Source: Caulobacterales bacterium (lineage in GTDB: Bacteria > Pseudomonadota > Alphaproteobacteria > Caulobacterales > Parvularculaceae). Taken from it: a DNA stretch of 64,000 nucleotides. This document shows, piece by piece, positions 28,154 through 38,104 of this stretch. The DNA lies in NCBI GenBank assembly GCA_020638525.1, contig JACKIL010000002.1:1-64000 (forward strand). The letters are read 5' to 3'. Under the pieces are notes generated by a model. That model searched no databases. It had not been told where the DNA came from and worked only from the letters and a program-made list of their open reading frames with translations. A program made the translations under genes and the position numbers. Every line of letters starts with the position of its first letter. Positions within the stretch are counted from its first letter, which is position 1.

Positions 28154-29566
28154 CTACGCCGTCCGGATTTCACTGCCCGGCGCCCAGACGCCGTGAAAGC
28201 CCGCCGGCACGCGCTGCGGCAGCTTCACCCGGGCGAGCGGCGGCTTTGAGAAATTCCGCGCGTCTATGACAAGCGCCTCGGATGCGCCTGTCGCAGCGTC
28301 GGTGACGAAGGTGATGACATAGCCGTCGTCTTCCGCAACGGCGCCTTCGCGCGGCGCGAAGGCGGGCTCGGAACCGAAGACGCCTTTCGGAAACTCGTGG
28401 CGGATCGCGTCGCCCGTCGACAGCACATATTTGAGGAGCGCCGGATAACGCTGCTCGGCGTGGTCATCCATCACGACGTGATAGGAAAAGCGCGAGCGTT
28501 TGCCGGCCCAGGCGTTGTTGATCACCGGAAACTCAGAGAGCCGATCGTCAATCTGCTCTTCCTTTCCCCTGCCCGTGCGCATGTTCATCCGCCAGATGAA
28601 AGGCTTCGCCCGCAGGGCGAGCACCTGCACCATCGGCGCATAAACACCGTAGGCGGACGGGTCTGGCGCAATGCCGTTCGGAACCATCTTGCAGGCGGCC
28701 ATGACGACATCGTCGCCATCCTCCCAGCAATTGATGACGTGATAGATATAGCAGGACGGGAACTCGAACCATTTCGGCTCGCCGCCTTTCCGTGGAACAA
28801 CGCCGAAGCGCGTCGGCTGATCCGCAACATGGATCTGCCACATCCGATTGCGGATCGCCGCTTCCGCGAACACAACCGGCAGATCGTGCAGGACGACATA
28901 ATTCTCTGTCATTCCCATGTCGTGCGGCAGGCGCGGGCCCGGCAGCGCGATCTCCTGATAGTGCGTGAGCTTCCTCTCTTTCGAGGCTATCCCGACCCAC
29001 ATTTTCGGCTCGTAAAGCGCATAGTCGAAGAAAACGAACTCGCCAGTTTCGGGATCGACTTTTGAATGCGCTGAAACATTACGCGGCAGAGCGCCGCCGA
29101 AATCTTCAACGCCGATTGTCTCAAGCGTCGAAGCGTCGACCGAAACCGGCTGGCCGGAGATATACCATAGCGCCAGCAGACGCCCGTCATGGAACACAAG
29201 ATCCGTATTCGCCGTATCCTTGTAGACGGTGCGCCGGCCGGGCGTTTCGCGCGCCTGAGAGAAGATGCCGGGCATGAAATCGACGCCTTCGATTTCCGCC
29301 TCGAAATCCGGGGTTCTCACATAGCGATTGGCGTAACGCGCTTTTCCGTTTTCGAACCACACGCCATGCACCATGCCGTCGCCATCGAACCAGTGGTGCA
29401 TGCCTTTGGGCGGCGACATCGGGTTCGGGCCATTGCGGAAATAGGCGCCGTAAAGATCGCGCGGAATCTCCCCTATGACAGGAAGATTGTCGGCCGTCAC
29501 TTCTTCGCGCACGGGCGCGAAGATGCCTTTCAGATATGGGTTCATGTCAGCGGCCGTGTTCGACAT
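28154..29566 (-). CDS. Carotenoid oxygenase family protein
   Basis: The 470-residue protein belongs to the carotenoid cleavage dioxygenase/RPE65 family, a seven-bladed propeller with an Fe(II) centre held by four histidines. Likely ligands are in '[15 protein letters not shown]', '[18 protein letters not shown]', '[15 protein letters not shown]' and 'GFHGVWAP' near the C-terminus. Other hallmarks are 'YFRNGPNP' and '[13 protein letters not shown]'. Bacterial members cleave carotenoids, stilbenes or lignin phenylpropanoids; the substrate here is not predictable. GGAGG precedes the ATG at 29566. No carotenoid synthesis genes are adjacent. Confidence 0.92.
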   Translation of the reverse strand: MSNTAADMNPYLKGIFAPVREEVTADNLPVIGEIPRDLYGAYFRNGPNPMSPPKGMHHWFDGDGMVHGVWFENGKARYANRYVRTPDFEAEIEGVDFMPGIFSQARETPGRRTVYKDTANTDLVFHDGRLLALWYISGQPVSVDASTLETIGVEDFGGALPRNVSAHSKVDPETGEFVFFDYALYEPKMWVGIASKERKLTHYQEIALPGPRLPHDMGMTENYVVLHDLPVVFAEAAIRNRMWQIHVADQPTRFGVVPRKGGEPKWFEFPSCYIYHVINCWEDGDDVVMAACKMVPNGIAPDPSAYGVYAPMVQVLALRAKPFIWRMNMRTGRGKEEQIDDRLSEFPVINNAWAGKRSRFSYHVVMDDHAEQRYPALLKYVLSTGDAIRHEFPKGVFGSEPAFAPREGAVAEDDGYVITFVTDAATGASEALVIDARNFSKPPLARVKLPQRVPAGFHGVWAPGSEIRTA

Positions 29567-29639
29567 GCCGTTCCTCCGCTTTTTTGTTCATTCTAGCGGG
29601 TTTTGCCGTCGCGCAAACGACCGCGCTCAGTAACGAATC

Positions 29640-29990
29640 TCAGTCTTTCCGGGCTTTTCCCGCGCGGCGGCGTTCGTTGCGGAGCACAAGAGCAAGGCCG
29701 ACGAGCGCGATCGGCGTGAAGAAAGTGACGATATTGTTCGCCGCCCAGTCCGGCAGAAGCGTGTCGGACACTGGCCCGTCAACGCCTTCGAGCTCGCGCG
29801 CATAAAGCTGCAACGGACAATTCCCGCGGGCCAACGCAAGCGCGACAAGCTCGGCCGCGAAGACAATTAGCGCCGCGGCCAGAATCGGTCCGCGGCGATC
29901 CTTCAGCCCGCAATAGAGAATGGTGAAAATCGCCGTCGCATTGACGGCGATGATCAGCGTGTGCAGCGTCTTCAGGAGCAGCATGGACAT
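29640..29990 (-). CDS. Small membrane protein of unknown function
   Basis: The 116-residue protein has three predicted transmembrane helices (about residues 4-26, 34-53, 85-104) and a conserved-looking loop 'CPLQLYARELEGVDGPVSDTLLPDW' between helices two and three. I do not recognise a family with confidence. The loop resembles one in uncharacterised bacterial integral membrane proteins. It is 73 bases upstream of the carotenoid oxygenase gene on the same strand and could be co-transcribed with it; it is divergent from radA. Confidence 0.65.
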   Translation of the reverse strand: MSMLLLKTLHTLIIAVNATAIFTILYCGLKDRRGPILAAALIVFAAELVALALARGNCPLQLYARELEGVDGPVSDTLLPDWAANNIVTFFTPIALVGLALVLRNERRRAGKARKD

Positions 29991-30133
29991 GCAGCGCGCG
30001 TCCTTTCCGCACGGAGGCGAGAGAAGTTTCGCAGATTACCGCATCAAAGGAAGGGCCACGGCGCCGAGCCGCCGGGCCTTGCCGCGCGCGGGCGAATTGC
30101 GACATTGCATAGGCATAGCGAGGAATTCTCTGA

Positions 30134-31501
30134 GTGGCGCGCCAGTCCGAAACATACATCTGCCAGTCCTGCGGGGCGGTCTATGGGAAATGGGCCGGAC
30201 GCTGCGAGGAATGCGGCGAGTGGAACACGATTGTCCTTGAGCAATCCGAAGCAGGTCCGCCGGGCTCGCTCGCGGCGGGTTCCAGCGGAAAACAGACCCG
30301 CGGCAAGAAAATCGAATTCACGACGCTCGCCGGCGGCGGCGAGTTCGAACCGCGATTTCTCACAGGCAATGCGGAATTTGATCGCGCCTGCGGCGGGGGC
30401 CTCGTACCGGGTTCTGCGCTGCTCATCGGCGGCGACCCCGGCGTCGGCAAGTCGACGCTGCTATTGCAGGTCGCAGCGGGCCTTGCGCGCGCCGGCCAGT
30501 CGATCGCTTATATCTCCGGCGAAGAGGCGACAGCGCAGATCCGTCTGCGCGCGCAGCGCCTCGGCCTTGCCGAAGCGCCGGTGAACCTCGCTTCCGCGAC
30601 CGCGCTTCGCGACATTCTCGCGACCCTGAAGAGCGAACGGCCCGACGTCGTCATTATCGATTCGATTCAAACCTTGTGGTCCGACGCGCTGCCAGCCGCG
30701 CCGGGAACGGTGACGCAGGTTCGCGCCTGCGCGCAGGAGCTCATTCGTTTTGCGAAGTCCTCTGGCGCCGTGATGTTTCTCGTGGGCCATGTGACGAAGG
30801 ATGGCCAGATCGCCGGCCCGCGCGTCGTCGAGCACATGGTCGACGCCGTGATGTATTTCGAAAGCGAGCAAGGCCGCTCTTTCCGTCTCCTGCGGGCGGT
30901 GAAGAACCGCTTCGGCGCGGCGCATGAGATCGGCGTGTTCGAGATGACCGGCTCGGGGCTTCGCGAGGTCTCGAACCCGTCTGAACTGTTCCTCTCGGAA
31001 TCGGGCGAACCGGTCTCCGGTGCCGCGGTCTTCGCGGGCGTCGAAGGAACGCGGCCCGTTCTTGTGGAAATTCAGGCTCTTGTCTCGCCCTCCTCGCTGG
31101 CTGCACCAAGACGAGCCGTCGTAGGCTGGGATTCTGCCAGGCTTTCCATGCTTCTCGCCGTCCTCGATGCGCGCTGCGGGCTCGACTTCGGTCGGCACGA
31201 TGTGTTCCTGAACGTCGCCGGCGGGATGCGGATTTCTGAACCCGCGGCCGACCTCGCCGCTGCAGCCGCGCTCTGCTCCTCGCTGTTCGACCGGGCGCTG
31301 CCGAAGGATTGGGTGGTTTTCGGCGAAGTCGCGCTCTCAGGCGCGATCCGGCCCGTCAATCAGACCGACGCCCGCCTTAAAGAAGCCAAGAAATTGGGCT
31401 TTTCAGGCGCCCTCGCGCCCTCGGCGGCGCAAGGAGACGCCATCAAGGTCGCCCCGGCGGCGACGCTTGCCGATCTCGTCGGCTGGACCCGATCCCAATA
31501 A
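30134..31501 (+). CDS. radA: DNA repair protein RadA
   Basis: The 455-residue protein has all RadA parts: a C4 zinc finger (Cys10, Cys13, Cys24, Cys27), a RecA-like ATPase with Walker A 'GGDPGVGKST' (99-108), the RadA-specific 'KNRFG' motif in 'AVKNRFGAAHE' (about 255), and a C-terminal Lon-protease-like domain. RadA is a hexameric helicase that drives branch migration in recombination. The GTG at 30134 begins 'ARQSETYICQSCG', the conserved N-terminus. The order radA-cvpA-purF is conserved in many alphaproteobacteria. Confidence 0.96.
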   Translation: MARQSETYICQSCGAVYGKWAGRCEECGEWNTIVLEQSEAGPPGSLAAGSSGKQTRGKKIEFTTLAGGGEFEPRFLTGNAEFDRACGGGLVPGSALLIGGDPGVGKSTLLLQVAAGLARAGQSIAYISGEEATAQIRLRAQRLGLAEAPVNLASATALRDILATLKSERPDVVIIDSIQTLWSDALPAAPGTVTQVRACAQELIRFAKSSGAVMFLVGHVTKDGQIAGPRVVEHMVDAVMYFESEQGRSFRLLRAVKNRFGAAHEIGVFEMTGSGLREVSNPSELFLSESGEPVSGAAVFAGVEGTRPVLVEIQALVSPSSLAAPRRAVVGWDSARLSMLLAVLDARCGLDFGRHDVFLNVAGGMRISEPAADLAAAAALCSSLFDRALPKDWVVFGEVALSGAIRPVNQTDARLKEAKKLGFSGALAPSAAQGDAIKVAPAATLADLVGWTRSQ

Positions 31502-31637
31502 AGGACGCGAGGGCCCGGAAAACGAGATCACGGAGAGTTGAGCCGGCCCCGGATCGGCGATATTGAAGGGCTGGGGAACGATTCGTCGTCACGGCTAGGG
31601 CCACGGCCAGGGCGGCGGCAGTAAGGGCGCAGTAGGC

Positions 31638-32315
31638 ATGACGTCGTTCGATTGGGGCGTGATCGCAGTCCTCGTTCTCTCCACGGGCTTTGCGGTCATC
31701 CGCGGCGCACTGCGCGAGATCGGGACAGTCATTGCGCTCCTCGCCGGCCTCGCCGGCGCCTATTTCCTCGTAAAACCATTGCAGGCGGCCGCTGGCCTCG
31801 GACATTCCTTCATGACCACGCTCGCCGTCGGCGGCGTTCTCGTGGTGATCGGCTTCGTCCTCGCATATTTCGGGCTCCATCTGGGGCTTTCCCGCGTGCG
31901 CCTTTCCGGCAAGAGCCTGCTCGCGGACCGCATTGGCGGCGGCGTTTTCGGCTTCCTTCGCGGGCTCGTCCTCATCGGCCTTGGATTCCTCGCCTACAGC
32001 TATTACCTCGACGAGGCGCGGCGGCCGGAAGCGGTCACGAAGGCGTTAACCCTGCCGCTCGCAAAAGGAATGGCGTCCGCTTTTGAGGGACTCGCCCCAG
32101 AGTCAGCAAACGTGAACGCAGAAGAGCCGGAGAAGCCGGTGGAATCCGACGCCAACGCCGCTATAGAAGGCTACGCGCGGAGCGACCGGAGCGCCCTGTC
32201 GGAGATTGTCACCACCGTGACGACAAGCGACACGCCCGGCGGCACGCCCGCCCAAAAGGCGTCAGCGTCGAGCGACCCTATTGCGACCCTTCTGAAGGAG
32301 AGCGAGCCCGAGTGA
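31638..32315 (+). CDS. cvpA: CvpA family membrane protein
   Basis: The 225-residue protein has four membrane segments in the first 135 residues and the CvpA pattern 'TSFDWGVIAVLVLSTGFAVIRGALREIGTV' and 'LLADRIGGGVFGFLRGLVLIGLGFLAYSYY'. The C-terminal third is polar and low in complexity. CvpA is needed for colicin V export in E. coli and links to envelope tolerance elsewhere; its mechanism is unclear. It lies between radA (136 bases) and purF, whose GTG start overlaps its TGA as GTGA. Confidence 0.9.
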   Translation: MTSFDWGVIAVLVLSTGFAVIRGALREIGTVIALLAGLAGAYFLVKPLQAAAGLGHSFMTTLAVGGVLVVIGFVLAYFGLHLGLSRVRLSGKSLLADRIGGGVFGFLRGLVLIGLGFLAYSYYLDEARRPEAVTKALTLPLAKGMASAFEGLAPESANVNAEEPEKPVESDANAAIEGYARSDRSALSEIVTTVTTSDTPGGTPAQKASASSDPIATLLKESEPE

Positions 32316-33868
32316 GCGACAGGACTGAATTCTCCGCCCAAACCGCCCGGCGCCTCAAACGCCTCGGCGAACAATATCGCCGCCGCCATCACACCGAGCT
32401 CGACGACTTCCTCGGCGGGCCGGCGCTGAAAGAAGAATGCGGCGTCTTCGGGATTATCGGCACGCCCGACGCCGGCGCCCTCACCGCTCTCGGCATTCAC
32501 GCCCTGCAGCATCGCGGACAGGAAGCAGCCGGCATCGCCAGCTTCGACTTCGACAACAAGGTCTTCCACAACGAACGCCATCTCGGCCTCGTCGCAGATC
32601 ACTTCTCCGATGCGCACACGCTCGGCGCGCTGACCGGCGCCGCCGCCATCGGCCACACGCGATATTCGACGCAGGGCGACACGGTGCTGCGCAATGTGCA
32701 GCCGCTCTACGCCGACCTCGACAAATTCGGCATCGCCGTCGCGCATAACGGCAATCTGACGAACTCCCTCAAACTCAGAAGCGACCTCGTGCAGCGCGGC
32801 TGCATTTTCCAGTCGACTTCTGACTCGGAACTTTTCCTGCAACTGACGGCGCGCTCGCATCAGCTCTCGATCGTCGACAAGCTGATCGACGCCCTGAAGC
32901 AGGTCGAAGGCGCCTATGCGCTGACAGTGCTGACGCCGTTCGGCCTTATCGGCGCGCGCGACCCGGTCGGCATTCGCCCGCTCATCCTCGGCGAGCTTAA
33001 CGGCGCGGCGATCCTCGCGTCGGAGACCTGCGCGCTCGACCTCATCGGCGCGAAGTTCATCCGCGACATCGATCCCGGCGAAGTCGTCATCTGCAAGCCG
33101 GATGGCGAGATCGAAAGCCGGCAGGCCTTCCCGAAACCGGCGCGCGCGCGGCCCTGCATTTTCGAGCTCATCTATTTCGCGCGTCCGAACTCCTTCATCG
33201 ACGGCAAGAGCGTCTATGAGATCCGCAAGCGGCTCGGCGCGCAGCTTGCGAAGGAAAGCCCGGTCGAGGCGGACCTCGTCTCGCCAATCCCGGACTCCGG
33301 CGTTCCAGCGGCGATCGGCTTTGCGCAAGAGTCCGGCATTCCTTACGAGATGGCGCTTATCCGCTCCCACTTCGTCGGGCGCACCTTCATCGAGCCGCAG
33401 CAGAAAATCCGCGAGGCGGGCGTCGCGCGCAAGCATTCGCCCAATCGCGGCGCCATCGAAGGCAAGCGCGTCGTCCTCATCGACGACTCCATCGTGCGCG
33501 GAACGACATCACGCAAGATCACCGAGATGCTTCGTCATGCAGGCGCGAAGGAAGTGCATCTGCGCGTCGCCTGCCCGGAGATTAAGCATCCGGACTTTTA
33601 CGGCATCAACACGCCTTCCTATGAAGAGCTCTTCGCTAGCACGCGCGACCTCGACCAGATGCGCAAGGAGATCGGGGTCGACAGCCTCGCTTTCCTTCAG
33701 GTGAGCGGCCTTTACGAAGCGATCGAGCGCCGCCCGCGCGATGCGGCCGCGCCCGCCTACACCGATCACTGCTTCACCGGCGAATACCCGACGCGCCTCG
33801 TCGACCGGGACGAAGCCAAACGAAACGCGATGATCACGCAGCTTTCCTTCCTCGCGGAAAGCAGCTGA
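32312..33868 (+). CDS. purF: Amidophosphoribosyltransferase PurF
   Basis: The 518-residue enzyme catalyses the first committed step of purine synthesis, PRPP plus glutamine to phosphoribosylamine. The Ntn-hydrolase nucleophile is Cys43 in 'EECGVFGIIGT', so a propeptide of 42 residues must be removed. The glutaminase part has 'ALQHRGQEAAGI' and 'HTRYSTQGD'; the phosphoribosyltransferase part has 'VVLIDDSIVRGTTSRKI', the PRPP loop. The GTG start overlaps the cvpA stop, which supports the full propeptide. The Shine-Dalgarno AAGGAGAGCGAG lies inside the end of cvpA. A hairpin about 70 bases downstream probably ends the transcript. Confidence 0.96.
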   Translation: MSDRTEFSAQTARRLKRLGEQYRRRHHTELDDFLGGPALKEECGVFGIIGTPDAGALTALGIHALQHRGQEAAGIASFDFDNKVFHNERHLGLVADHFSDAHTLGALTGAAAIGHTRYSTQGDTVLRNVQPLYADLDKFGIAVAHNGNLTNSLKLRSDLVQRGCIFQSTSDSELFLQLTARSHQLSIVDKLIDALKQVEGAYALTVLTPFGLIGARDPVGIRPLILGELNGAAILASETCALDLIGAKFIRDIDPGEVVICKPDGEIESRQAFPKPARARPCIFELIYFARPNSFIDGKSVYEIRKRLGAQLAKESPVEADLVSPIPDSGVPAAIGFAQESGIPYEMALIRSHFVGRTFIEPQQKIREAGVARKHSPNRGAIEGKRVVLIDDSIVRGTTSRKITEMLRHAGAKEVHLRVACPEIKHPDFYGINTPSYEELFASTRDLDQMRKEIGVDSLAFLQVSGLYEAIERRPRDAAAPAYTDHCFTGEYPTRLVDRDEAKRNAMITQLSFLAESS

Positions 33869-33937
33869 AAGCCGCCTTTTTCGCCGACGGAAGACGGCGG
33901 CGAGGAAAACGACGACAAGAAAGATTGAACGCCAGCG

Positions 33938-33972
33938 CCGCCGCATCAACGATGCGGCGGTTCGCGTTTTGG
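33938..33972 (+). terminator. Probable rho-independent terminator after purF
   Basis: A perfect nine-base stem (CCGCCGCAT at 33938-33946 with ATGCGGCGG at 33952-33960) around a five-base loop is followed by TTCGCGTTTT. The run of T is short, but the stem is strong, and the position, 70 bases after the purF stop and before a convergent gene, fits a terminator that may act for both strands. Confidence 0.6.
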
Positions 33973-34063
33973 GGCGGCCTCCCCACACGCGCCTTCCCGC
34001 TTTATGCGGACACTTACTTTGCGGGAAGGCGCGCTGCTCCGTCCGGGGGAGACACGGAGATCA

Positions 34064-37000
34064 TTAGAATCTCAGGCGGAAGTTCACGCCGCCGCGATGC
34101 GTCATCGCATCGCCGGCGGTCTCGCCGTCATAAGAAAAATAGAGAGCGAAGAGATCGTTGCTCATGCCAAGGCCAAAGCCGAACAGCAGCGCGTCTTCAT
34201 ATCCCGTCGGATCGTCGATAACGAACGGATCGCCCCCGGCGAGGAACTGCGCCGTCGTAGAATAGAGCGAACTCGAAAGCTCCTTCCGATAACCTGCATA
34301 AGCGTTCTGGAACCAGACGAGGCTTTCCGAATAACCGCCCAGAGCGCCATAGCTCGAAACGCGCTGATCGTCCGTGCGCTCTGCGCGTCCGCCTGACCGG
34401 CCGAAGTTCAAAATGGCGCTCGCCGACGTCCTGTTCGTCGTCGCATCGCCGATCGCGAAAGCGAAGGCGTCGCCCGTCGTCGCGCCTTCCTCCTGATAAC
34501 CGTTCTGCTTCAGACGGAAGTAATCCAGCGTCGCCATCGGGCGAAGGTAGAACTTGCCGAACGACGCTTCATAGCCAAGCCGCGCCGAGCCCGAGAGCGA
34601 TTTGCCGCTCCACGAACCGTTAAGCGTGTCGACCGTATCGCCGAACGATACTGTTCGCGTGCTCGAGAGCGTGACGAGGCCGTAAGACCCTGCGGCGTCG
34701 AGCGTCAATGGCCCGAAACGATAGGAGGCGTAAGGCCCGACGCGGATCGAGGTCGCCTCGAGCTGTTTGATATATTCCTCGGACGTCTTGAACTTCCCGG
34801 TCATGAAGCCCGCAGAAAGGCCGACCACCAGATTGTCGCCGACGAAACGATCGGCGCCGCCTTCGATATTGATTCCGAGGCCGTCATATTGGGCGATCTC
34901 GCCCGTTCCGTCCTGACTGCGATAGGTGAGGTTTTCCTGCACCCAGTAACCGGTGCGCGCTTTGCCGTGCGCGCCGATGAGATCGAGGCGCTGCGCAAGC
35001 GCGCCGGTCGCCAGACTCGATTCCGACGAGAGATAGGCCGTCGCCGCATCATGCGTGACCGGCATGACGCTCTTATAGGCGTCGAGCAGTTCGTCTTCTT
35101 CGAAATAGCTTGTCAGCCCGTCGCCGAAATCGGCGTCAGCAGCGGTGATATCGAGAAAGGTGGTGTAAGCCGCCGTTTCATTGCCGTTGAGCCCGAGTTC
35201 AGCGGCCGTCTTCGGCTGAATGGTCAGCAGGAGTTGCGTCGGCGTGGCGGAGACGCTGCTCGAGAAGATCGCCGGCGTCAGCACTTCGACAGAAGCGTCG
35301 ACCCCTTCTTCAATCGTCAGCGAAGGCGACTCGATAAGAACGATGTCGAGCCCTTGATTCTGGAAGTTCGAGACGGTCGCGCGCAAGACCGCATCGGCGT
35401 CAATCGATGCGAAGGATGTCGCGGTAATGCGCGGCGCAGACAAATCGATGCTGAGATAGTCAACTTCGACAAAGAGACTGGACTCGCCCGTGACCGACAG
35501 CGAGGTGATCGTCAACGGATCGGCGTTCTCTAGCGCGAAGTAGGAAGAATCGACCGAAATATCGAGCGCGCCGTCGCTGTCGCTGATCGACCCGTAGTAG
35601 AACCCGCCGCCGGAGACGCTGAAAGCATCTGCGCCCGCGCCGAAGTCGACATTTCCGATGACGGTGGAGTCATCAATCGACAGCGTGTCGGCGCCAGCGC
35701 CAAACGTTATATCGCCATCGACCGAGCCCGCCCGAATGTCCACGCTGTCGGCCCCGGCGCCGAACAGCATGTCCCCGCCTATATAAGGCGTCGTGACGTC
35801 GTCGTAATCAATCGCGTCGTCGTCATTCGCATCATAGGTGGGTGTTGAATAGTCCTGCAGCAATGAGACGCCCGCGCCCGCTCCATGCGAGGAGAAATCG
35901 AGCGCAACCTCAACGCCGCCGTCAGAATCGGAAACGATGCGCCCTCGGTTCACCACCGAAGCAACCGATCCGGATTCATCCTTGAGCGCGTAAGCTGCGC
36001 CGGCGCCGGTGTTTATATTGGCCGTGATCGCGCCCGTATTGGTGATCGACGCAATGTCCGCGCCGTCTTCAATGAGGATCGCGATCGCCCGCTCGGCGCT
36101 GGACTGGGCGGCCGCCGTGACATTGATCGTTCCTTCATTGTCGAAGCGCGAAAGGATGGCGCCGCGCCCGAACGAGAAGCCCGTCGCGCTCGCCTCATAG
36201 GCGGTCGCCGTCAGCGAACCATAATTGAGAAGCCCGCCTTCGATCGTTGTCGTGTAGAGACCGTCGCTTGACCCTTCAATTCGAACGCCCGTCGCGTCAT
36301 AACCGACATTCCGGCCGATCGCGATAATCGACCCGCGGTTTATGAAACCGTAGTCGTATGTGAAGTCCGCGATGATTTCGTCGACATCGTCGTCTTCATC
36401 GTCATCCGCCGTGTCGCGCACATGTTCGACGACGTGACCGAGCACGATGTCGCCCCCGCCGCTCGCATCCCAGTCCGGCGAGATATAAACGGCCGGCGCC
36501 GAGCCGTAGGAATAGATCGATCCCGTCGATCTGTTCTCATCATAGTCCTCTATCGTGTCTTTCGTATCGTCGTCATCGTCGGTTTCACCGATGCCGCCGT
36601 CATTGAGGAACCCGTCGGCGATATCGCCGCCAATCGCGAGCGCCGGACGGTTGTCATTGAGGTCTTCCGCGTCGATGCGCTCATCGAGAGGCAGCGTATC
36701 GTCGTCAACGTCGGCCGGTGCGACGTAGTTCGTCAGGCTTGTCGATGCGAAGCCGGTCGAGATGATCGAGCCTTCATTGGTCAACCCTCCGCCTACGTCG
36801 CCGCGAATGCTGACGCCAAGGGCGTCAACACCAAGAGCGCTCACAGCGCCTGACAGGCGCATATCGCCCGTCACTCCGTCACTGATATCGATGCCGACCG
36901 CATTGTCGCCAGTGACGGCGATCGAGCCGTCCAGCGTGAAATCGCCGTCGAGAAGCGAATTGAGATTTATTCCGTAAGAATCATTGCCCTGAACAACAAT

Positions 37001-37459
37001 CGCGCCGGCGATATCGATGTCGCCGACAAAGGCGCCGGCGGAATCGAGCAACACGCCATAGCGGCCCTCGCCTTCCGCGTAAGGCCCATCATCATCATCG
37101 TCGTCATCGGTGTCTTCACGTTCATAGTCATCGTCTTGCGTGATCGAACCGCTCACGCTGACGGAGCCCGCATGGCCGCCTTCGATCAGCAGGCCGACAG
37201 AATTGTCGGACGTTGTAAGCGTAATTTCGCCTTCGATATCGACGGCGTTGTCGCTGTCGAGCGTCAGCGCGACGACGCCGTCCGTTGATTCGATCTCGAT
37301 CGAACCATCATCCGTAATCGTTATATCGCCGGGCCCGCCGCTCTCGATCGTCGATGTGGAGACCGGCGTCGAAGTCTCGCTGTCAATCTCCGCCGCTTGC
37401 GCGCAGTAAAACGACTGCGCGCAAATAGCCCCCGCAAGGGCGAGCCTTCGCTTTCCCAT
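34064..37459 (-). CDS. Large autotransporter with Asp-rich passenger
   Basis: The 1131-residue protein has a signal peptide ending near 'CAQAAE' (about residue 22), a passenger of repeated beta-helix strands of the type 'IDISDGVTGDMRLSGAVSALG' and 'NEGTINVTAAAQSS', and a C-terminal autotransporter barrel (about 840-1131) ending in 'GGVNFRLRF', with the terminal Phe used by the BAM complex. The passenger is very rich in Asp, including runs of seven and five Asp, suggesting calcium binding. A block with repeated 'GAGADSVDI..GSVDGDITFGAGADTL' (about 567-630) gives regular turns. It is likely a surface adhesin or structural protein; no catalytic motif is seen. Confidence 0.9.
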   Translation of the reverse strand: MGKRRLALAGAICAQSFYCAQAAEIDSETSTPVSTSTIESGGPGDITITDDGSIEIESTDGVVALTLDSDNAVDIEGEITLTTSDNSVGLLIEGGHAGSVSVSGSITQDDDYEREDTDDDDDDDGPYAEGEGRYGVLLDSAGAFVGDIDIAGAIVVQGNDSYGINLNSLLDGDFTLDGSIAVTGDNAVGIDISDGVTGDMRLSGAVSALGVDALGVSIRGDVGGGLTNEGSIISTGFASTSLTNYVAPADVDDDTLPLDERIDAEDLNDNRPALAIGGDIADGFLNDGGIGETDDDDDTKDTIEDYDENRSTGSIYSYGSAPAVYISPDWDASGGGDIVLGHVVEHVRDTADDDEDDDVDEIIADFTYDYGFINRGSIIAIGRNVGYDATGVRIEGSSDGLYTTTIEGGLLNYGSLTATAYEASATGFSFGRGAILSRFDNEGTINVTAAAQSSAERAIAILIEDGADIASITNTGAITANINTGAGAAYALKDESGSVASVVNRGRIVSDSDGGVEVALDFSSHGAGAGVSLLQDYSTPTYDANDDDAIDYDDVTTPYIGGDMLFGAGADSVDIRAGSVDGDITFGAGADTLSIDDSTVIGNVDFGAGADAFSVSGGGFYYGSISDSDGALDISVDSSYFALENADPLTITSLSVTGESSLFVEVDYLSIDLSAPRITATSFASIDADAVLRATVSNFQNQGLDIVLIESPSLTIEEGVDASVEVLTPAIFSSSVSATPTQLLLTIQPKTAAELGLNGNETAAYTTFLDITAADADFGDGLTSYFEEDELLDAYKSVMPVTHDAATAYLSSESSLATGALAQRLDLIGAHGKARTGYWVQENLTYRSQDGTGEIAQYDGLGINIEGGADRFVGDNLVVGLSAGFMTGKFKTSEEYIKQLEATSIRVGPYASYRFGPLTLDAAGSYGLVTLSSTRTVSFGDTVDTLNGSWSGKSLSGSARLGYEASFGKFYLRPMATLDYFRLKQNGYQEEGATTGDAFAFAIGDATTNRTSASAILNFGRSGGRAERTDDQRVSSYGALGGYSESLVWFQNAYAGYRKELSSSLYSTTAQFLAGGDPFVIDDPTGYEDALLFGFGLGMSNDLFALYFSYDGETAGDAMTHRGGVNFRLRF

Positions 37460-37558
37460 GTAACATCCATCAGCAATGCACGGGGCTTGAACGCATTGCT
37501 GACAGACTTCCGTCGCAGAAAAATCGAATTCCTGAAAATTCTTCCGGGCGGATGCGGA

Positions 37559-38086
37559 TCAGTCTTTGTCCAGATCATTCGGCCGCACGAAAGCGACGAG
37601 GCGGCCCATGCCAGGCGCGATGTCTTTCCAGGCGGGCGCGTCAAATTCGAAGCGCGCGAAGGCGCCGGTCGGATATTTTTTCTTCAATAGCTTCAACGCG
37701 TGAGGATCGGAAGCGGCCGCGCCGACAAGGTCGGCCGCCAGCATTTCGAGGCCGGGATTGTGCCCGACGATCAACACGTGACGCATGTGATCCGGCAACG
37801 CCTGCACCTGCGCCAGCAATGTTCCCGGCATCGCTTCATAAAGCGCATCGAGAATTCTGGTCTCTTTCGGGCGCGTGAGAGACGGCATGATCAGTTCGAG
37901 AGTCTGCCGCGTTCTTTTGGCCGAAGAACATAGAACGATGTCCGGCGCAAATTCCGTCGCTGCGAGATAGGCGCCCATTTGCGGCGCGGCCTTGCGGCCG
38001 CGATCGTTGAGCGGGCGGTCGATATCCGCGCCCTCCGGCTCTTCCCAGCTCGACTTGGCGTGACGGAGAAGCGAAACGGTTTTCAT
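37559..38086 (-). CDS. SixA-like histidine phosphatase
   Basis: The 175-residue protein belongs to the histidine phosphatase superfamily, SixA branch. The catalytic 'SLLRHAKSSW' (RHA with the phospho-accepting His9), 'DRPLNDRGRKAAPQMG', 'VLCSSAKRTRQTLEL' with the second Arg, and 'VLIVGHNPGLEML' with the second His are all present. SixA removes phosphate from phosphohistidine on signalling or PTS proteins. It starts 18 bases after the flavoprotein gene and is probably co-transcribed with it. Confidence 0.9.
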   Translation of the reverse strand: MKTVSLLRHAKSSWEEPEGADIDRPLNDRGRKAAPQMGAYLAATEFAPDIVLCSSAKRTRQTLELIMPSLTRPKETRILDALYEAMPGTLLAQVQALPDHMRHVLIVGHNPGLEMLAADLVGAAASDPHALKLLKKKYPTGAFARFEFDAPAWKDIAPGMGRLVAFVRPNDLDKD

Positions 38087-38104
38087 TGTACTCAGAACCT
38101 CAAC

